Shown one piece after another: positions 20,545 to 31,299 of a stretch of 64,000 nucleotides of DNA (positions are counted from its first letter, which is position 1; each line of letters opens with the position of its first letter). The DNA comes from Madurella fahalii. Its lineage: Eukaryota; Ascomycota; Sordariomycetes; Sordariales. Where the stretch lies: contig CM056879.1 in NCBI GenBank assembly GCA_029876055.1, positions 1,674,001 to 1,738,000 on the forward strand. Direction: 5' to 3'. The translations under genes were made by a program, and so were the position numbers. A model generated the notes under the pieces. The model worked only from the letters and a program-made list of their open reading frames with translations, had not been told where the DNA came from and ran no database searches.

Positions 20545-21414
20545 AGGAGCTCATGGTGACTCGTGCGAACTAGATAGACAGAGAAATCCAACGCAGGGCT
20601 TCCATAACTTGGCAAACATCAGAAAAAAGAAAATACCGCAAGACCTCAAGGTTGCTGATTCGTGTGCGTGTGTAGGTTGGTGCAAATGTATGTGGAATTG
20701 TGTGATCAGCAGGTGTGAGCTGTACCTTGCTTTGTCTTGCATATGCTACATGAGCAGGCCGTAGAAGGCGAGGGGAGTGAGCGTTAGGAGAACGGGAAAC
20801 TCGATCTAGGCCACAAGAGAAGCCAGTTTTATATGTGTCGCGCTGGAAACCTGTAATGGAGTTGTTCATAGGTACGTTGAAGGAGATAGAACACGATATA
20901 CCGGTACCGACAAGCTGACGATTATAGGTAGAAGTCTTTACGCACACCTCCTTCTATTAACAGAGACTGATCCTTGCGGATCAGAAGTTCCTCTTGCGTA
21001 TGTAGCTGATATATAGAGTTCTTATCTACCAGGTAACATAACATTATTATAGGGCATTTACCTAGTTATTCTAACTCTATCAAGAGGCTCTCGTTATAAT
21101 TATCCTCTCCCTTCAAATAACTTGTCTACAAGCCTATTGCAGATACGTTATTAAGAGGTTTCGTATTATTAGGATAGGATTATATTTGTTTTAGAATCGT
21201 AGTATATACGTATAGGTTTCGCAGTTGTATTACTATAGCAATGCAGTTTAGTATATGTATAGGCTCAATACTAAAATAAAATAATATTCTAGATAGTGGT
21301 TTATCTATAAATTAAATGATCTTTCGTTATTTTCTCTTCTATTGTGAATTATATACTGTAATGAGAGTTATTGGGTAAGACCGAGAGAACTAGCCGAATG
21401 ATAGTGGATGATGT
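20545..21414. other. AT-rich decayed TE sequence
   Basis: Contains degraded gypsy LTR pieces: 20950-21110 in reverse orientation (ACAGAGACTGATCCTTGCGG survives) and 21356-21414 in forward orientation (TAATGAGAGTTATTGGG ... GGATGATGT), the latter cut by the LTR starting at 21415. No gene. Confidence 0.6.
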
Positions 21415-22815
21415 TGTTAAAAGGGTCAGGTGCCAGTCCAAAGGATTAGGAACATAGGATCTAGTGCGGGAGCCAAACCCATATACTCTATTGAGCTAAT
21501 GAAGACTGGTAACCAACTGCGCCACTGTGCAGACGTTATCTTGTACGTGTATCTCGTCTATAAAAGGAGCAAGCTCTCTAGCATAGATAGAGAGAAAAGA
21601 CACACACAATGAGCACAATCAAGACAAGATACAAAAACCCTAAACTGTCATTTCCTAAGATTCAGAGGTGCCGTGCTATCCGACAATTAAGAGTCTTATT
21701 CGCTCAACCTCCGATTAGTAAGCTAATAAAGGAAGTATAATCAAAAGTATCCCTGAATCCGATTCAAGATGACAGCTGTTAACAACGATAAGACTATTTT
21801 CCTGACCAGCTCTGATGACTGGGAATCTTGGAACTTGCAGTTCCAAGCCCAAGCCGTTGCTGGGAATATATGGGCCTAGATTCAAGGCCTAACCCCATTT
21901 CTCAACGAGCCTATGGCTCCGGACCCAGTACGCTACAAGTACAAAAGCCCTACCCAATCAATTATCACGGCTAGAGGTAGTGCCGAATCTGTGATTGAGG
22001 ACGAGTAGAGGGTAACCCCGGCTATAGGTTCAACTATGTCAGTAATTGGAATCGGCGATCTTATAGCAGATGGCTTTCGTATCTTCTAATTCGAATAGTC
22101 TATTTACTAAGCTGAGCTCAAGAAGTACGAGTAATAGGCCGATAAGATCGAGCGGCTAAAGTAGTAGATTCTGAAGACAGTTAGCCTATATTACTAGCTT
22201 ACTTCCTATAACCTGACCGAGACAATCTCGGAGTAGTATTCAACTCTTTAAACACAAGTTGGTATCAGTGACAACAAGGCACTTTCAGACGCTTGCAAAG
22301 TCTATCGACAAGCCGTTAAATCCCTTGTATGAGTCCCTAAGGACCTAATTAGATGGTTCGAAAATTGGGAGCAAGCATTCTCTAATGCCTAAAGGAAGAA
22401 AGTTCCTGAGGCTCTATCAATAAGTGCCTGGTTCTAGGATTTCACTGATACGGTAAAACCGATTATAAGTTACTAGGTTATGGCCTATAAATTAGTAAAA
22501 GGAGTAAAGGCATTGTAGTTAACCCTGACCTACTGAGATGTGGCTAACGACTTTCGGGAGGAGGTAAAGTAGTTAATGAGAGCCTGTAGACTAGGTAGCT
22601 ACCGGATAGCAAAAGGTGTATTTGGCTCTTCCTTCGCTACTACAAAAGATAGTAAAGAGACCTATTAGGAAGATGCTTCTGATAGAGAAGTTGGCCTTAC
22701 TAGTAATAGAGAGGAATAAAATAATGGTCAACGAATGCAATAGGGTGGCTCTAGCGGTAGTAAGCCTAAAAAGCGGAGTAAAGCTCTGGGTAAGGCCGAG
22801 ACCCTAGAGGGTAAA
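21415..22815 (+). mobile_element. Ty1/copia element, 5' LTR and gag (truncated, RIP-mutated)
   Basis: LTR 21415-21685, then a gag frame from ATG 21769 (MTAVNNDKTIFLTSSDDWES, WNLQFQAQAVAGNIWA) belonging to the gag-polypeptide (UBN2-like) class. Many TAG/TAA codons stand where the related copy at 35681-37300 has CAG or CAA, a RIP-type pattern. The coding sequence ends at 22815, where a gypsy LTR fragment and a further solo LTR are inserted; no pol follows in this copy. Confidence 0.85.
21686..21709 (+). promoter_or_regulatory. Primer-binding site complementary to the 5' half of tRNA-Lys(CUU)
   Basis: Directly after the LTR end (CCGACA) comes ATTAAGAGTCTTATTCGCTC. Its complement reads through the anticodon stem-loop of tRNA-Lys (GAGACTCTTAAT, anticodon CTT) and back into the D arm. 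The second copy at 37360-37383, on the minus strand, differs by one base. It is not complementary to a tRNA 3' end. Confidence 0.65.
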
Positions 22816-23163
22816 TGTAAAGGGGGTTGTTCTGGGAATACGTTGAGGGAGATGGACTACGATGTCTCAGTACCGAAAAGGATTCGATTGTCGGATGCAC
22901 AGCACCTCTGAACGTTCGGAGTTAAATTTGGGATAGAAATTCAGATGCAAATTGAGGATGGAAAATTGAGGATGTCTTGTTTTCTTCCTTGTCTAACGGA
23001 GGTGAGCTTCCTTCTTATTCCCAATTTCTTGGACCACGGAGACCCGGGTTAACGGGTCTCCGAGAGATCGGATCATACTTATCCGAGTCGCACTAATCCG
23101 GATTACACTGATCCGGGTTCGTGTTTTGCAGATCCAGGATCTAGCTTCTTGGCCCTTTTGACA
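22816..23163 (-). mobile_element. Gypsy LTR fragment cut by a copia-type solo LTR
   Basis: 22816-22888 is the end of a gypsy-type LTR in reverse orientation (TGTAAAGGGGGTTGTTCTGG). It is interrupted at 22889 by a 275-bp LTR (22889-23163, TGTCGGATGCACAGC to CCCTTTTGACA), close to the LTR at 37384-37619. Its flanks do not match, so one side has been lost. Confidence 0.7.
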
Positions 23164-23272
23164 CACCCCCTCAGATTCAACCTATCAAGGGCTTGAATCT
23201 AGACTTCTCTCTTGCAGACTGGGTATCTGCGTCAGCTCTAGTTGCTTGATAAATCTTTGGTGTAAGGGGTAG

Positions 23273-24635
23273 TGTAACGAGAGTCTCCAGACAAAGGTCA
23301 GGAGGACCCGCCGAATGATGCTGGATGATGTCACGATATAGGATAGATAAGAACCCCGTGAGGGAACTCTCTTACGCGGGGCACTTCTGATCCACAAGGA
23401 TCAGTCTCTGTGTAGTCAATGACAATAGGAGGCTGTTTATGAAGCTATCGCCTACTGATCGAACCCTTTTCGGTACTGAGACATTGTAGTCCATCTCCCT
23501 CAACGTGTTCCTAGAACAACCCCCTTTATAATTCTAATCCTTCTGTTCTACCGTTGGCCGAGATGGCACCTACGATGAGTACCTCCCGTGAGCTGGGAGC
23601 AGAGTCGAGTCCAGGGGAAAACACCCCCCAATCACCTACAAATCCTGTACGCCTTTATCGGTCAGAATCACCAGGATTTCGACCTCGTATATCTTTATAT
23701 ACCCTTTCGGACTCCCGGGTTCCGTGTCAAGCTCCTTACTATGATAACCTGTTGGAATTAACCCGTCTTTGGATACAGTAACTGGAAGCGCTGAAACAAC
23801 TGCGAGAATAAGAAGAGGGTTTGCTTCGGAAGCTAGGCATCTTACTAGGCGAATCCTCACCGAAATGTAGGCGATATCGTTCTCCTTTAGTAGGTTCTAG
23901 TGACTATGATGAGGACCGAAAGGCGATTAAGGTAAAGCATCTAATTCAGTTCCCTAATAATACTACCTATCGACGCTGTTTGGAATGGCTCCAAGATCTA
24001 TAGCGAGTATTTATAGGAGACCCGAAACGGTTTAAAACGGGTATAAACCGGATCCTTTTCGCCTTAGATTAAATAGAAGAACGTCCTTATAATCGATAGT
24101 ACAGTCATTATAACAATCTTCTAATAGATGTACGATAAGAGGCCGAAAACGACTGGAAAACGTTTGAAGATTGGATATTGAACTGTATTCGAGATCTTGT
24201 AGATTAAGAATCTACTGTTATAAAGCAGTTTAATAATGTTAAGTAACGAGGAAACCAGTCTCCCTTAGACTTTCAGTAGTACTTGGAATCCTTTAAGGCC
24301 CAATTCCCGAAGTAGGACGAAAAGGCTCGTACTCTTACCTTTTATACGAAGCTTTCGTCTGTAATTAGTAACTATATCGACTTATATATCTACAATAAGC
24401 TAGAGATTCGGGAAGAGATAGTCAAACTCGCTACCTAAATTTGGTATAGTTTCTAGTACCGAAAACCTTAGAAAGCCCTTAAGTATTCGTCCCGATATCC
24501 TTCTTACTCTTCTCCTTTATTACGTTCTTCCCTAACCTATAAATTGTTATTTTATCCTCGAAGAGCGTTATTATCCTATTATTACTAACGAAATGTATAG
24601 TTAACGACGCTATATACGAAACCTGACGACTACCC
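23273..24635 (+). mobile_element. Ty3/gypsy element X: 5' LTR and gag
   Basis: LTR 23273-23530 (TGTAACGAGAGTCTCC to CCCTTTATA), preceded by GGTAG (23268-23272). Gag follows from ATG 23563 (APTMSTSRELGAESSPGEN, YYDNLLELTRLW, IQFPNNTTYRRCLEWLQDL, KTFEDWILNCIRDLV, SSVISNYIDLYI), interrupted by many TAG/TAA codons. The sequence stops at GACGACTACCC, where the 251-bp LTR at 24636 begins; the missing pol is at 31300-35419 in reverse. Confidence 0.85.
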
Positions 24636-24886
24636 TGTAAAGGGGTTGTTCTGGGAACACGTTGAGGGAGATGGACCACGATGTCTTGATACCGAAAAGA
24701 CCTGGACCAGCGGGCGATATCTTGGTGAACAGCCTCCTATCAATTATACAGAGACTGATCCTTGCGGATCAGAAGTGCCCCGCGTGAGAGAGTTCCCTCA
24801 CGGGGTTCTTATCTATCCTGTATCGTGACATCATCCAGCATCATTCGGCGGGTCCTCCTGACCTTCGTCTGGAGACTCTCGTTACA
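24636..24886 (-). mobile_element. Gypsy-type solo LTR (inversion breakpoint, left copy)
   Basis: 251 bp, TGTAAAGGGGTTG to CTCTCGTTACA, flanked by TACCC (24631-24635) and CCTAG (24887-24891). As far as I can read it is an exact reverse complement of 35425-35675. It lacks the RIP-type changes seen in the host elements, and its two flanks do not match each other. Confidence 0.92.
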
Positions 24887-26531
24887 CCTAGTATCTTTAC
24901 AGCAGCTGCGAAAGTAAGGGATCTAGTAAGATACAAGTCCTGGTAACAACTGCTTACGGAGATCCAACGGCTTCGTCCTTAGCTACCTGGTAGATCGATA
25001 CGACCAGTTTGTCCTAGAAGACCCACCTCACTCCTATTCTAACGTAGCCTTCGTCGTACGCCACAACAGGTTCAATACCTACACTAAAAGACGGCCCAGC
25101 AAAGCGATTACTAACTTGTAGCATTTACAGCTTGGCCATCCTAGCCCACAGGCATTGGAACACCTGGTCCAGCATACCCAAGGTATACGAATCAAAGGGC
25201 CCACCACAGTCGAATATGAGGTATATAGAGTCTCCAAGACCAAGCTTCAAATTCGCCGGCAACCTCGAGACTACAACGAAGGCCCAGGGATACAATTTGC
25301 TATAGACCTCTTCGACTTCAAGGAAGGGTATAACGGCTACCGATATCTGTTGTTGATAGTCGATAGATAGTCCGGGTTAGCCTAGGACTACTACCTTCAA
25401 GACAGGGAAGCCAAGTCCATTATTTCAGCACTCGATCATTTCTTTAGTACCCTAGAGCAACAATACTAACTACAGCCCAAAGTAGTAGAATACGACAATA
25501 AATTCCATCAGCCAGTTATCAAGGCTATCTTCATACAACGCTTTATCAAGGTCGAGCCTTCGGCACCCAATACGCTAGCGCAAAATGGGGGCGCCGAACG
25601 CTCAGGGGGTGTGATTACAGAAAAGATCAGGGCAATGCGAGCCGGTACCAAATTTCCTACAATACTTTGGCCAGAGATTGCTAGAGCTACAGTCTACCTA
25701 TACAATCGGACCCCTAAATACGGCTATAACTAGAAGACCCCGTACAATCGTTTCCATACCTACCTTGCCCACAGAGACGGTATAGTAGTAGAAGACAGGA
25801 AGCTAGACCAGGCCCATCTCCGAGCTTACAGCTGCAAAGCCTTTGCCTTAACAACAAGCGCTCAAAAAGGGGTATTCAACAAACCGAAAAATCTTCGGCA
25901 ATAGAACCTAAAACTGGAACTAAGAGCCTAGATCGGTTACCTTATCGGATATAGCTCTTTAAATATCTACAGAATCTGGAACCTGGCAACCAATAGGGTA
26001 ATCAGCACAAGGGATGTGATATTCAATAAAAGAGAGATCTTCAACAAGGACATCCAAACCCTAAAGGACAACTACCTATATCTCTAACTCGACGAACTGA
26101 GCTACCTTCTTACAACGATATAACTACCGAACCAGAGGTACCAAGATCCATAGCACTAGAAGAAGAAATTGTCAAACAGCCGATACTAGATGCCGACAAG
26201 GACCAGGAAGACGAGACGGCTGAAGAAGAGGCCGAAGAAGAGATGTAATTTCCATATACGTCCTCAAGATTTAAGCCGTATTCTACACCTCCTTTGATAC
26301 CGCCGGCTACATTACTTACAGCTTCGATCCAACAAGCCGATCATCAAGCTGTACTAGATTCAACCTTCAAACTCTAGATAGCTGCTTTTATAGCAGGACG
26401 GTTATAGCAACCGGCTAGGATATACAATGGTCAGGCAGTTACAAAAGCAATGGTACAACGACTTGCTAGATGGCCTTACGGTCTACAGACTCTCTACAGC
26501 CAAGATTTACCTCTACTACCGAAGTGGCACC

Positions 26532-27114
26532 TGTCAAAAGGATCATGTGCCAAGGATCAAGATCACAGGATCTAGTGCAGGAGTCAAACCCATGTATTCT
26601 AGTCAGCTAAAGCAGGCTGGCAGCTAACTGCGCCACTGTACGGACGTCATCCTATACGCGTATCTCGTCTATAAAAGGAGCAATCTCTCTAGCAAAGATA
26701 GACGGGACACGGCAGACGAAGACAACAAGAGGGACAATCAACACAATCAAGAGAAGACACACATAAAATCCTGAACTGTCATTTCCCAAGATTCAGAGGT
26801 GCCGTGTTTCCGACAATTAAGAGTCTCAGTGCCTCTTCGGTGCTAGCTGATTAAAAGGTCGTGGGTTCGATTCCCGCGTAGAGCAGATCTGCCACCCAGC
26901 GAAAAGCGCCAAGACCTTACATAAGCTCGAGACGAGGTGCGGGCAAACGGAGTTGGTGGTCTCCGGGAGGTAAAAGATCTCCAGCCCTAAACCCTCAGGA
27001 TGTCTTTAGAGCTGAGGGAGTGTGTCAGATAAAACGCAGGTTTAGCATCCTACGACTAACAATCGTGGAGCTCCCCACCTTTTGGGTGTTTGGTGTAGTT
27101 GGTAGTTTGCGACA
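26532..27114 (+). mobile_element. Composite LTR-type insertion with TSD GCACC
   Basis: Starts with a full family-A LTR (26532-26815, TGTCAAAAGG to CCGACA), then ATTAAGAGTCTCA (primer-site start), a tRNA-Lys-like fragment, and repeat R, ending TTTGCGACA. GCACC lies on both sides (26527-26531 and 27115-27119), and removing the 583 bp restores the copia linker KWHHQLKDH. The two ends are not copies of the same LTR, so it is a chimeric non-autonomous element. Confidence 0.7.
26841..26885 (+). repeat. Truncated tRNA-Lys-like sequence with box B
   Basis: TGCTAGCT followed by a deletion, then the 3' part of a Lys-type tRNA: variable loop AAGGTC, T arm GTGGG-TTCGATT-CCCGC (box B GGTTCGATTCC at 26864-26874) and acceptor 3' strand GTAGAGCA. 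The D arm and anticodon stem are missing, so it cannot fold as a tRNA. Confidence 0.6.
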
Positions 27115-28072
27115 GCACCACCAGCTTAAAGACCACCTATTCAAGGATCAATTTATCTAAGCCGAAAAGGATCACCTGCGAGTGAATGCTACAATGGATT
27201 GTTAGTCCGAGGTCGACCGGCAAGAACCACAGAAAGAAGACAAGGACGTTTTAGGTTGTATATAGGTATATACCTACAAATACAACGAAGACGGAACCCT
27301 CAAAAAGTACAAGGCAAAGCTAGTTGTTAAAGGTGACCAACAAAGACCATCGGTATAGGAGACCTATATAGCTACCCTCGCTATAAGATCGTTCCGTATC
27401 GTCATAGCTATCGCAGCTAGGTTCGACCTTGAATTGAAGCAGTACAACACAGTCAACGCCTTTATCAACGCTACTCTAGAAGATACTATCTATATATAGA
27501 TACCTCCCGGCTACAAAAGTCCTAATAAAGTCCTACAGCTAAAGAAAGCCTTATATAGCCTCCGCGAATTACCATTACTTTGGCAAAAGGAGCTGAAGAA
27601 GACTCTCTTGGCTCTGAGGTTCCAGGCCGTCCTATACAAGCCCTGTATCCTAATCAAGGACAGAATCCTAATTTTCTTCTACGTCGATGATATTGTCCTG
27701 GGTTACAAGAAGGAAAAAGTAGCCGACGCCTAGACCCTGATCAACCTACTACAGCAGAAATACCAGCTTACCGGTAGAGATGATTTACAGTGGTTCCTAG
27801 GCATCGAAGTTATAAGAGACCGATCCAAAGGATTGATCTGGCTATCGTAAACGGCTTACCTTAACAAAATTGTCAACCTGGCTACGACGAGCCTAACAGC
27901 CAAGATCCCAATGGCTACAGCCGAATTATTACCGTACGATAGTAAAGCAGAGCACTCGTCAATTACCAGTTATCAGCGGAAGACTAGATCTATCCTATAC
28001 GCCGCTATAATCACGAGGCCTGATATAGCTTTTGTAGTATCACGGCTAGTCAGATTCAATACCAACCTGTAA

Positions 28073-29386
28073 ATAGTCTCTGGCACACAGCTTTATTCCT
28101 CTGGCCTGGATATTTGGGGCGAACGGGCGGGGGAGGTCGTTGTGGTCCGAGCGTTGTATAGTGGGTCCTGGAAAATGCCTTCAGAATAAAGTCTGTGGCC
28201 GTTGCGAACATTTTCGAGGCTCATGTCACAGAGCTCCATATAAAAAAAAAAGTCAACATTTTCAATCATCAATTCTAGGTCTACAAAAAAACTAGATACT
28301 ATATAAAATATATACTGAAGTTTGTTTTTGAAAGCTCTATCTAATGATATATAGATATCTAAGTTTTCACTTGACCTTTATAGAAATGTAGAGTAGAGGG
28401 GGTGATTCTCCCATGTCATACCTCAATATCTAGATAGAATACCCCTAGGTAAATTTATCAGAATTGATAGTACTATAATTAAACCTATATCACTAGAATC
28501 GCCTTGAAAAGGCCGATCTTGGAGTATATATATATATAGGGTAAGATAGATATTGGTCATAAGGTTAGCTGAAGTCTCCCTCTCTCTCTATATAGAGTAA
28601 GAAGGCTACCTCTACGACTTAACCAAAACTGCATGCACTTTAACGGAACCACCACTATAAGATAGAGCTTAAAGAGCTGATTCTAATGATATATAGATCT
28701 ATAGGATAGGATAGATAGTAGTTGCAAGGTTGGCCGAACCCCCCCCTCCTCTCCTATATAGAATGAGAAGGTCACTACTATAACTCAACTAATACTGTAT
28801 GCACTTTGACGGGACTACTACTGTAAGATAGAGCTTAAAGGGATAATTCTAACGGTATATAGATCTATAGGGTAGGATAGATAGTGGTTGCAAGGTTAGC
28901 CGAAGTCCCCCCCCTCCTATATATAGAGTAGGAAGGCCACCTCTACAACTCAACCAAAACTGCGTGCACTTTAATGGGACCACTACTGTAAGATAGATCT
29001 TGAAGAGCTGATTCTAACAGTATATAGATCTATAAAGTAGGATAGATAGTAGTTACAAGGTCAGCCAAAGTCCTCCCTTCTCTATATATATAAGTCAAAG
29101 AGTTAACCTCTATAACTCTACCAATATTGCCTGTACTTCAACGAGACTACTACCAATAGAACCGCCGTAAAGAGGGCTATCTAACGGTATAAATATTATC
29201 TATCCTACTTAATATCTTCTATTTTGTTGTGACGTGAGGGCTAATTTTGTTCGCAACGGCCTCAGACCAGCTGGCGTGAGTTTTGTCAATGCGATTTGAT
29301 TGGCTTATTTAAGTGGGTCTATAAAAGTGGGTCAACAGGTACAAGCGGTACCTCACGCCCAGCAGGTCTGAGCATCTGAGACTACC
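28073..29386. repeat. 165-bp tandem repeats between inverted arms
   Basis: Four copies of an AT-rich unit of about 165 bp; the marker ACTGCATGCACTTTAAC and its variants occur at about 28629, 28793, 28960 and 29125. They are enclosed by a 40-bp imperfect inverted repeat (28191-28230 and 29228-29267, about 30/40 matches, core GGCCGTTGCGAACA). A second inverted pair lies at 29261-29280 and 29352-29372 (CTCAGACC..GGCGTGAG). No coding capacity; possibly a non-autonomous DNA element. Confidence 0.65.
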
Positions 29387-29644
29387 TGTAAAGGGGGTTG
29401 TTCTGGGAACACGTTGAGGGAAATGGACTACAATGTCTCAGTACCGAAAAGGGTTCGATCAGTAGGCGATAGCTTCACGAACAGCCTCCTATTGTCATTG
29501 ACTATACAGAGACTGATCCTTGCGGATTAGAAGTACCCCGTATAAGAGAGTTCCCTCACGGGGTTCTTATCTATCCTGTATCGTAATATCATCCAGCATC
29601 ATTCGGCGGGTCCTCCTAACCTTTGTCTAGAGACTCTCGTTATA
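29387..29644 (-). mobile_element. Ty3/gypsy element X: 3' LTR with polypurine tract
   Basis: 258 bp in reverse orientation, the same length as the 5' LTR at 23273-23530 and sharing its lineage-specific variants (for example TCGATCAGTAGGCGATAGC on the complement). The outer flank is CTACC (29382-29386), i.e. GGTAG on the element strand, matching the 5' flank. Inside, on the element strand, AGAGGGGAGGATAA (about 29646-29660) abuts the LTR as a polypurine tract. Confidence 0.85.
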
Positions 29645-30318
29645 AATTATCCTCCCCTCTGTAGAACCTGTCCTCAGGTTCCTTACTACTGAGGATCGTC
29701 TGAACTTAGGGGGTAAAACTTCGGATAACATTAGGTAGATATCAGGTATACGTCGAATGCTGTTCATAGTCGCGTAAATGGATAAGTGTCGAACCGGTGG
29801 ACCTTATAGTCTATCCGCTCCAACGAGCTATATAGTAGGAAAGGAGAAACGATAGTTTAGAGTAAAGAGTAAGTCGTCTTATAGTCGGGAGGTTTTCGGG
29901 AAAAGTTCGGCCGGTTGTCGGGCTGTAGTAGAATTCGCGGCTCCGAGGTCCCACTTTCCCGGTTCGGGCCTGAGATCCGAATTACAGCCGAATCGTCCGG
30001 ATTTCTATCCGAACTTACACGTTATCCTCGCAACTTCAAAACGTATAAAGATTATGCGACTGCTCAATTGCAAGGCTTATATATAGTTACAAATTTACAG
30101 ACGTATATTAGCTGTTTCTCCTCGGATATAAATACCCCTCTCCTCTCCCACCTTTTCTAAAACTTTTCTTCTTCAGGCTCTCTTCCACGTATCATTTCAC
30201 TCGCTTTTCGCTCTACTCCTATACGTGGCCCGCTGCCTGCTCCGTCCTCCCCTCCCTCTCTTTCTCTCTCTCTCAATCTCTCTCTTTTCGGCATCGCTTC
30301 GGCTACCTTTCCGTCGCA
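29645..30318. other. Promoter-like region of the antisense gene inside gypsy X
   Basis: Contains TATAAATA at about 30127, then pyrimidine-rich sequence (CCTCCCCTCCCTCTCTTTC, CTCTCTCTCTC) up to the ATG at 30319, which is a typical fungal promoter and leader layout. The frames at 29915-30160 and 30157-30456 show no domain. Confidence 0.5.
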
Positions 30319-31221
30319 ATGGACGTCCTTGCCGCCCCTGCCGCCGAACTCACTCCGTACATGAAATGCATTCGTTCGGCGCTCAAGAATGCTAACCCTC
30401 GCTCCAGCAAGGTTCTCTCTATCATCTACTCGTTCGAGCAGTCTATATCGTCGCATTACTCGTATTATAATACAAAGAAAGAGTTATATATTTCGGTAAG
30501 TTCGCATTCGATTTATAGAGGATTGATAGGCGATTTACTGACGATCGTAGGCCGTAGCTGGAATAGTTAGCGACTCCGTCGACCTTATAATTCTTATTGA
30601 CGCGGCTTACGCCGTCGTCGACTATCGTATAGAGGACGCCGAAGGCGAACTCGACGAGGAGGGCAATCGCCCTCTTATCTCTGCTCTCTCGCGCCGTAGC
30701 CGTAAGAAGATCGCCGCCGCCGCCAAAGACCTAGTCGGGGCATTCGACGCTGCCGAGACCGTTTATCGCCGCCAATTCGGCATTTCTGGCGCTACTAAAC
30801 CGTCTTCTATAAGTGCATTTATTTTACTTATTTTCGTATATAAATCGCTGATATCTCGATAGCAAGCTTATATAGTATATTACTCTATAGTCGCGCTGCA
30901 TAGCCAACTCCGCCTACAGTAGTCGTCCCGTCCTAGCCGGAACCGCGGCCGTAATACCGACATCAGTCTCAATCACTATATTTCTACTGAGTTATCGCTG
31001 ACTTTTCGCAATACGAGTCTGAGGTACGCACCTAGGAGGTATAGTCTGTTGCTCGTCTATCGCTTAGTAATATTAATTTCGTAGGTTAGTCGGGTACTAA
31101 GCACTGTTTTCTTAAGAAGATTAAGGAGGAGATCGCTATTAACGTAGAGGATACGGAGGCCTAGTAGGTTTGGGTAGAGGTAGCTCCTGACTTAGAGCTA
31201 GTACCGACCTCAATTTTCTGA
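30319..31221 (+). pseudogene. Antisense, intron-containing gene within gypsy element X
   Basis: Exon 1 30319-30495 (MDVLAAPAAELTPYMKCIRS, ending KKELYIS), a 55-nt intron with GTAAGT..CGTAG, exon 2 from 30551 (AVAGIVSDSVDLIILIDAAY, LSRRSRKKIAAAAKDLVGAF, ETVYRRQFGISGATKPSS). A second intron is recognisable although its donor reads ATAAGT, apparently a mutated GTAAGT; exon 3 re-enters in phase (QAYIVYYSIVALHSQLRL), followed by TAG codons in place of CAG and a further weak exon to 31221. The family is unknown. It lies between pol and the 3' LTR of element X, on the strand opposite to pol. GC-rich coding sequence with TAG stops suggests a formerly functional gene hit by RIP. Confidence 0.55.
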
Positions 31222-31299
31222 GGTTTATATTGTTTTCGGGGGTTTTTCTAGGGTATTTCAATTGGGGTTAGCGTCTGGTATACCTCGGGATATAGCTTT

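Larger units (their letters stand above)
24892..28072 (+). mobile_element. Ty1/copia pol: integrase and reverse transcriptase (RIP-mutated)
   Basis: After IFTAAAKVRDLVRY come GAG-pre-integrase/integrase (GPGIQFAIDLFDFKEGYNGY, EYDNKFHQPVIKAIF, LAQNGGAERSGGVITEKIR, YNRTPKYGY), the linker LPKWHHQLKDHLFKDQF, and reverse transcriptase (YKYNEDGTLKKYKAKLVVKG, YNTVNAFINATLEDTIY, FFYVDDIVLG, DDLQWFLGIEV, RPDIAFVVSRLVRFN). Stops are mostly TAG where Trp or Gln is expected. The frame is interrupted at 26532-27114 by another insertion and lost after about 28072, before RNase H and the 3' LTR. Its gag is on the minus strand at 35681-37300. Confidence 0.88.

Noticed and set aside
24646..24828. Identical 60-aa ORFs at 24646-24828 (+) and 35483-35665 (-)
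   Set aside because: Not a gene family: both lie inside the 251-bp LTR copies. They were useful only as a sign that the two LTRs are identical.
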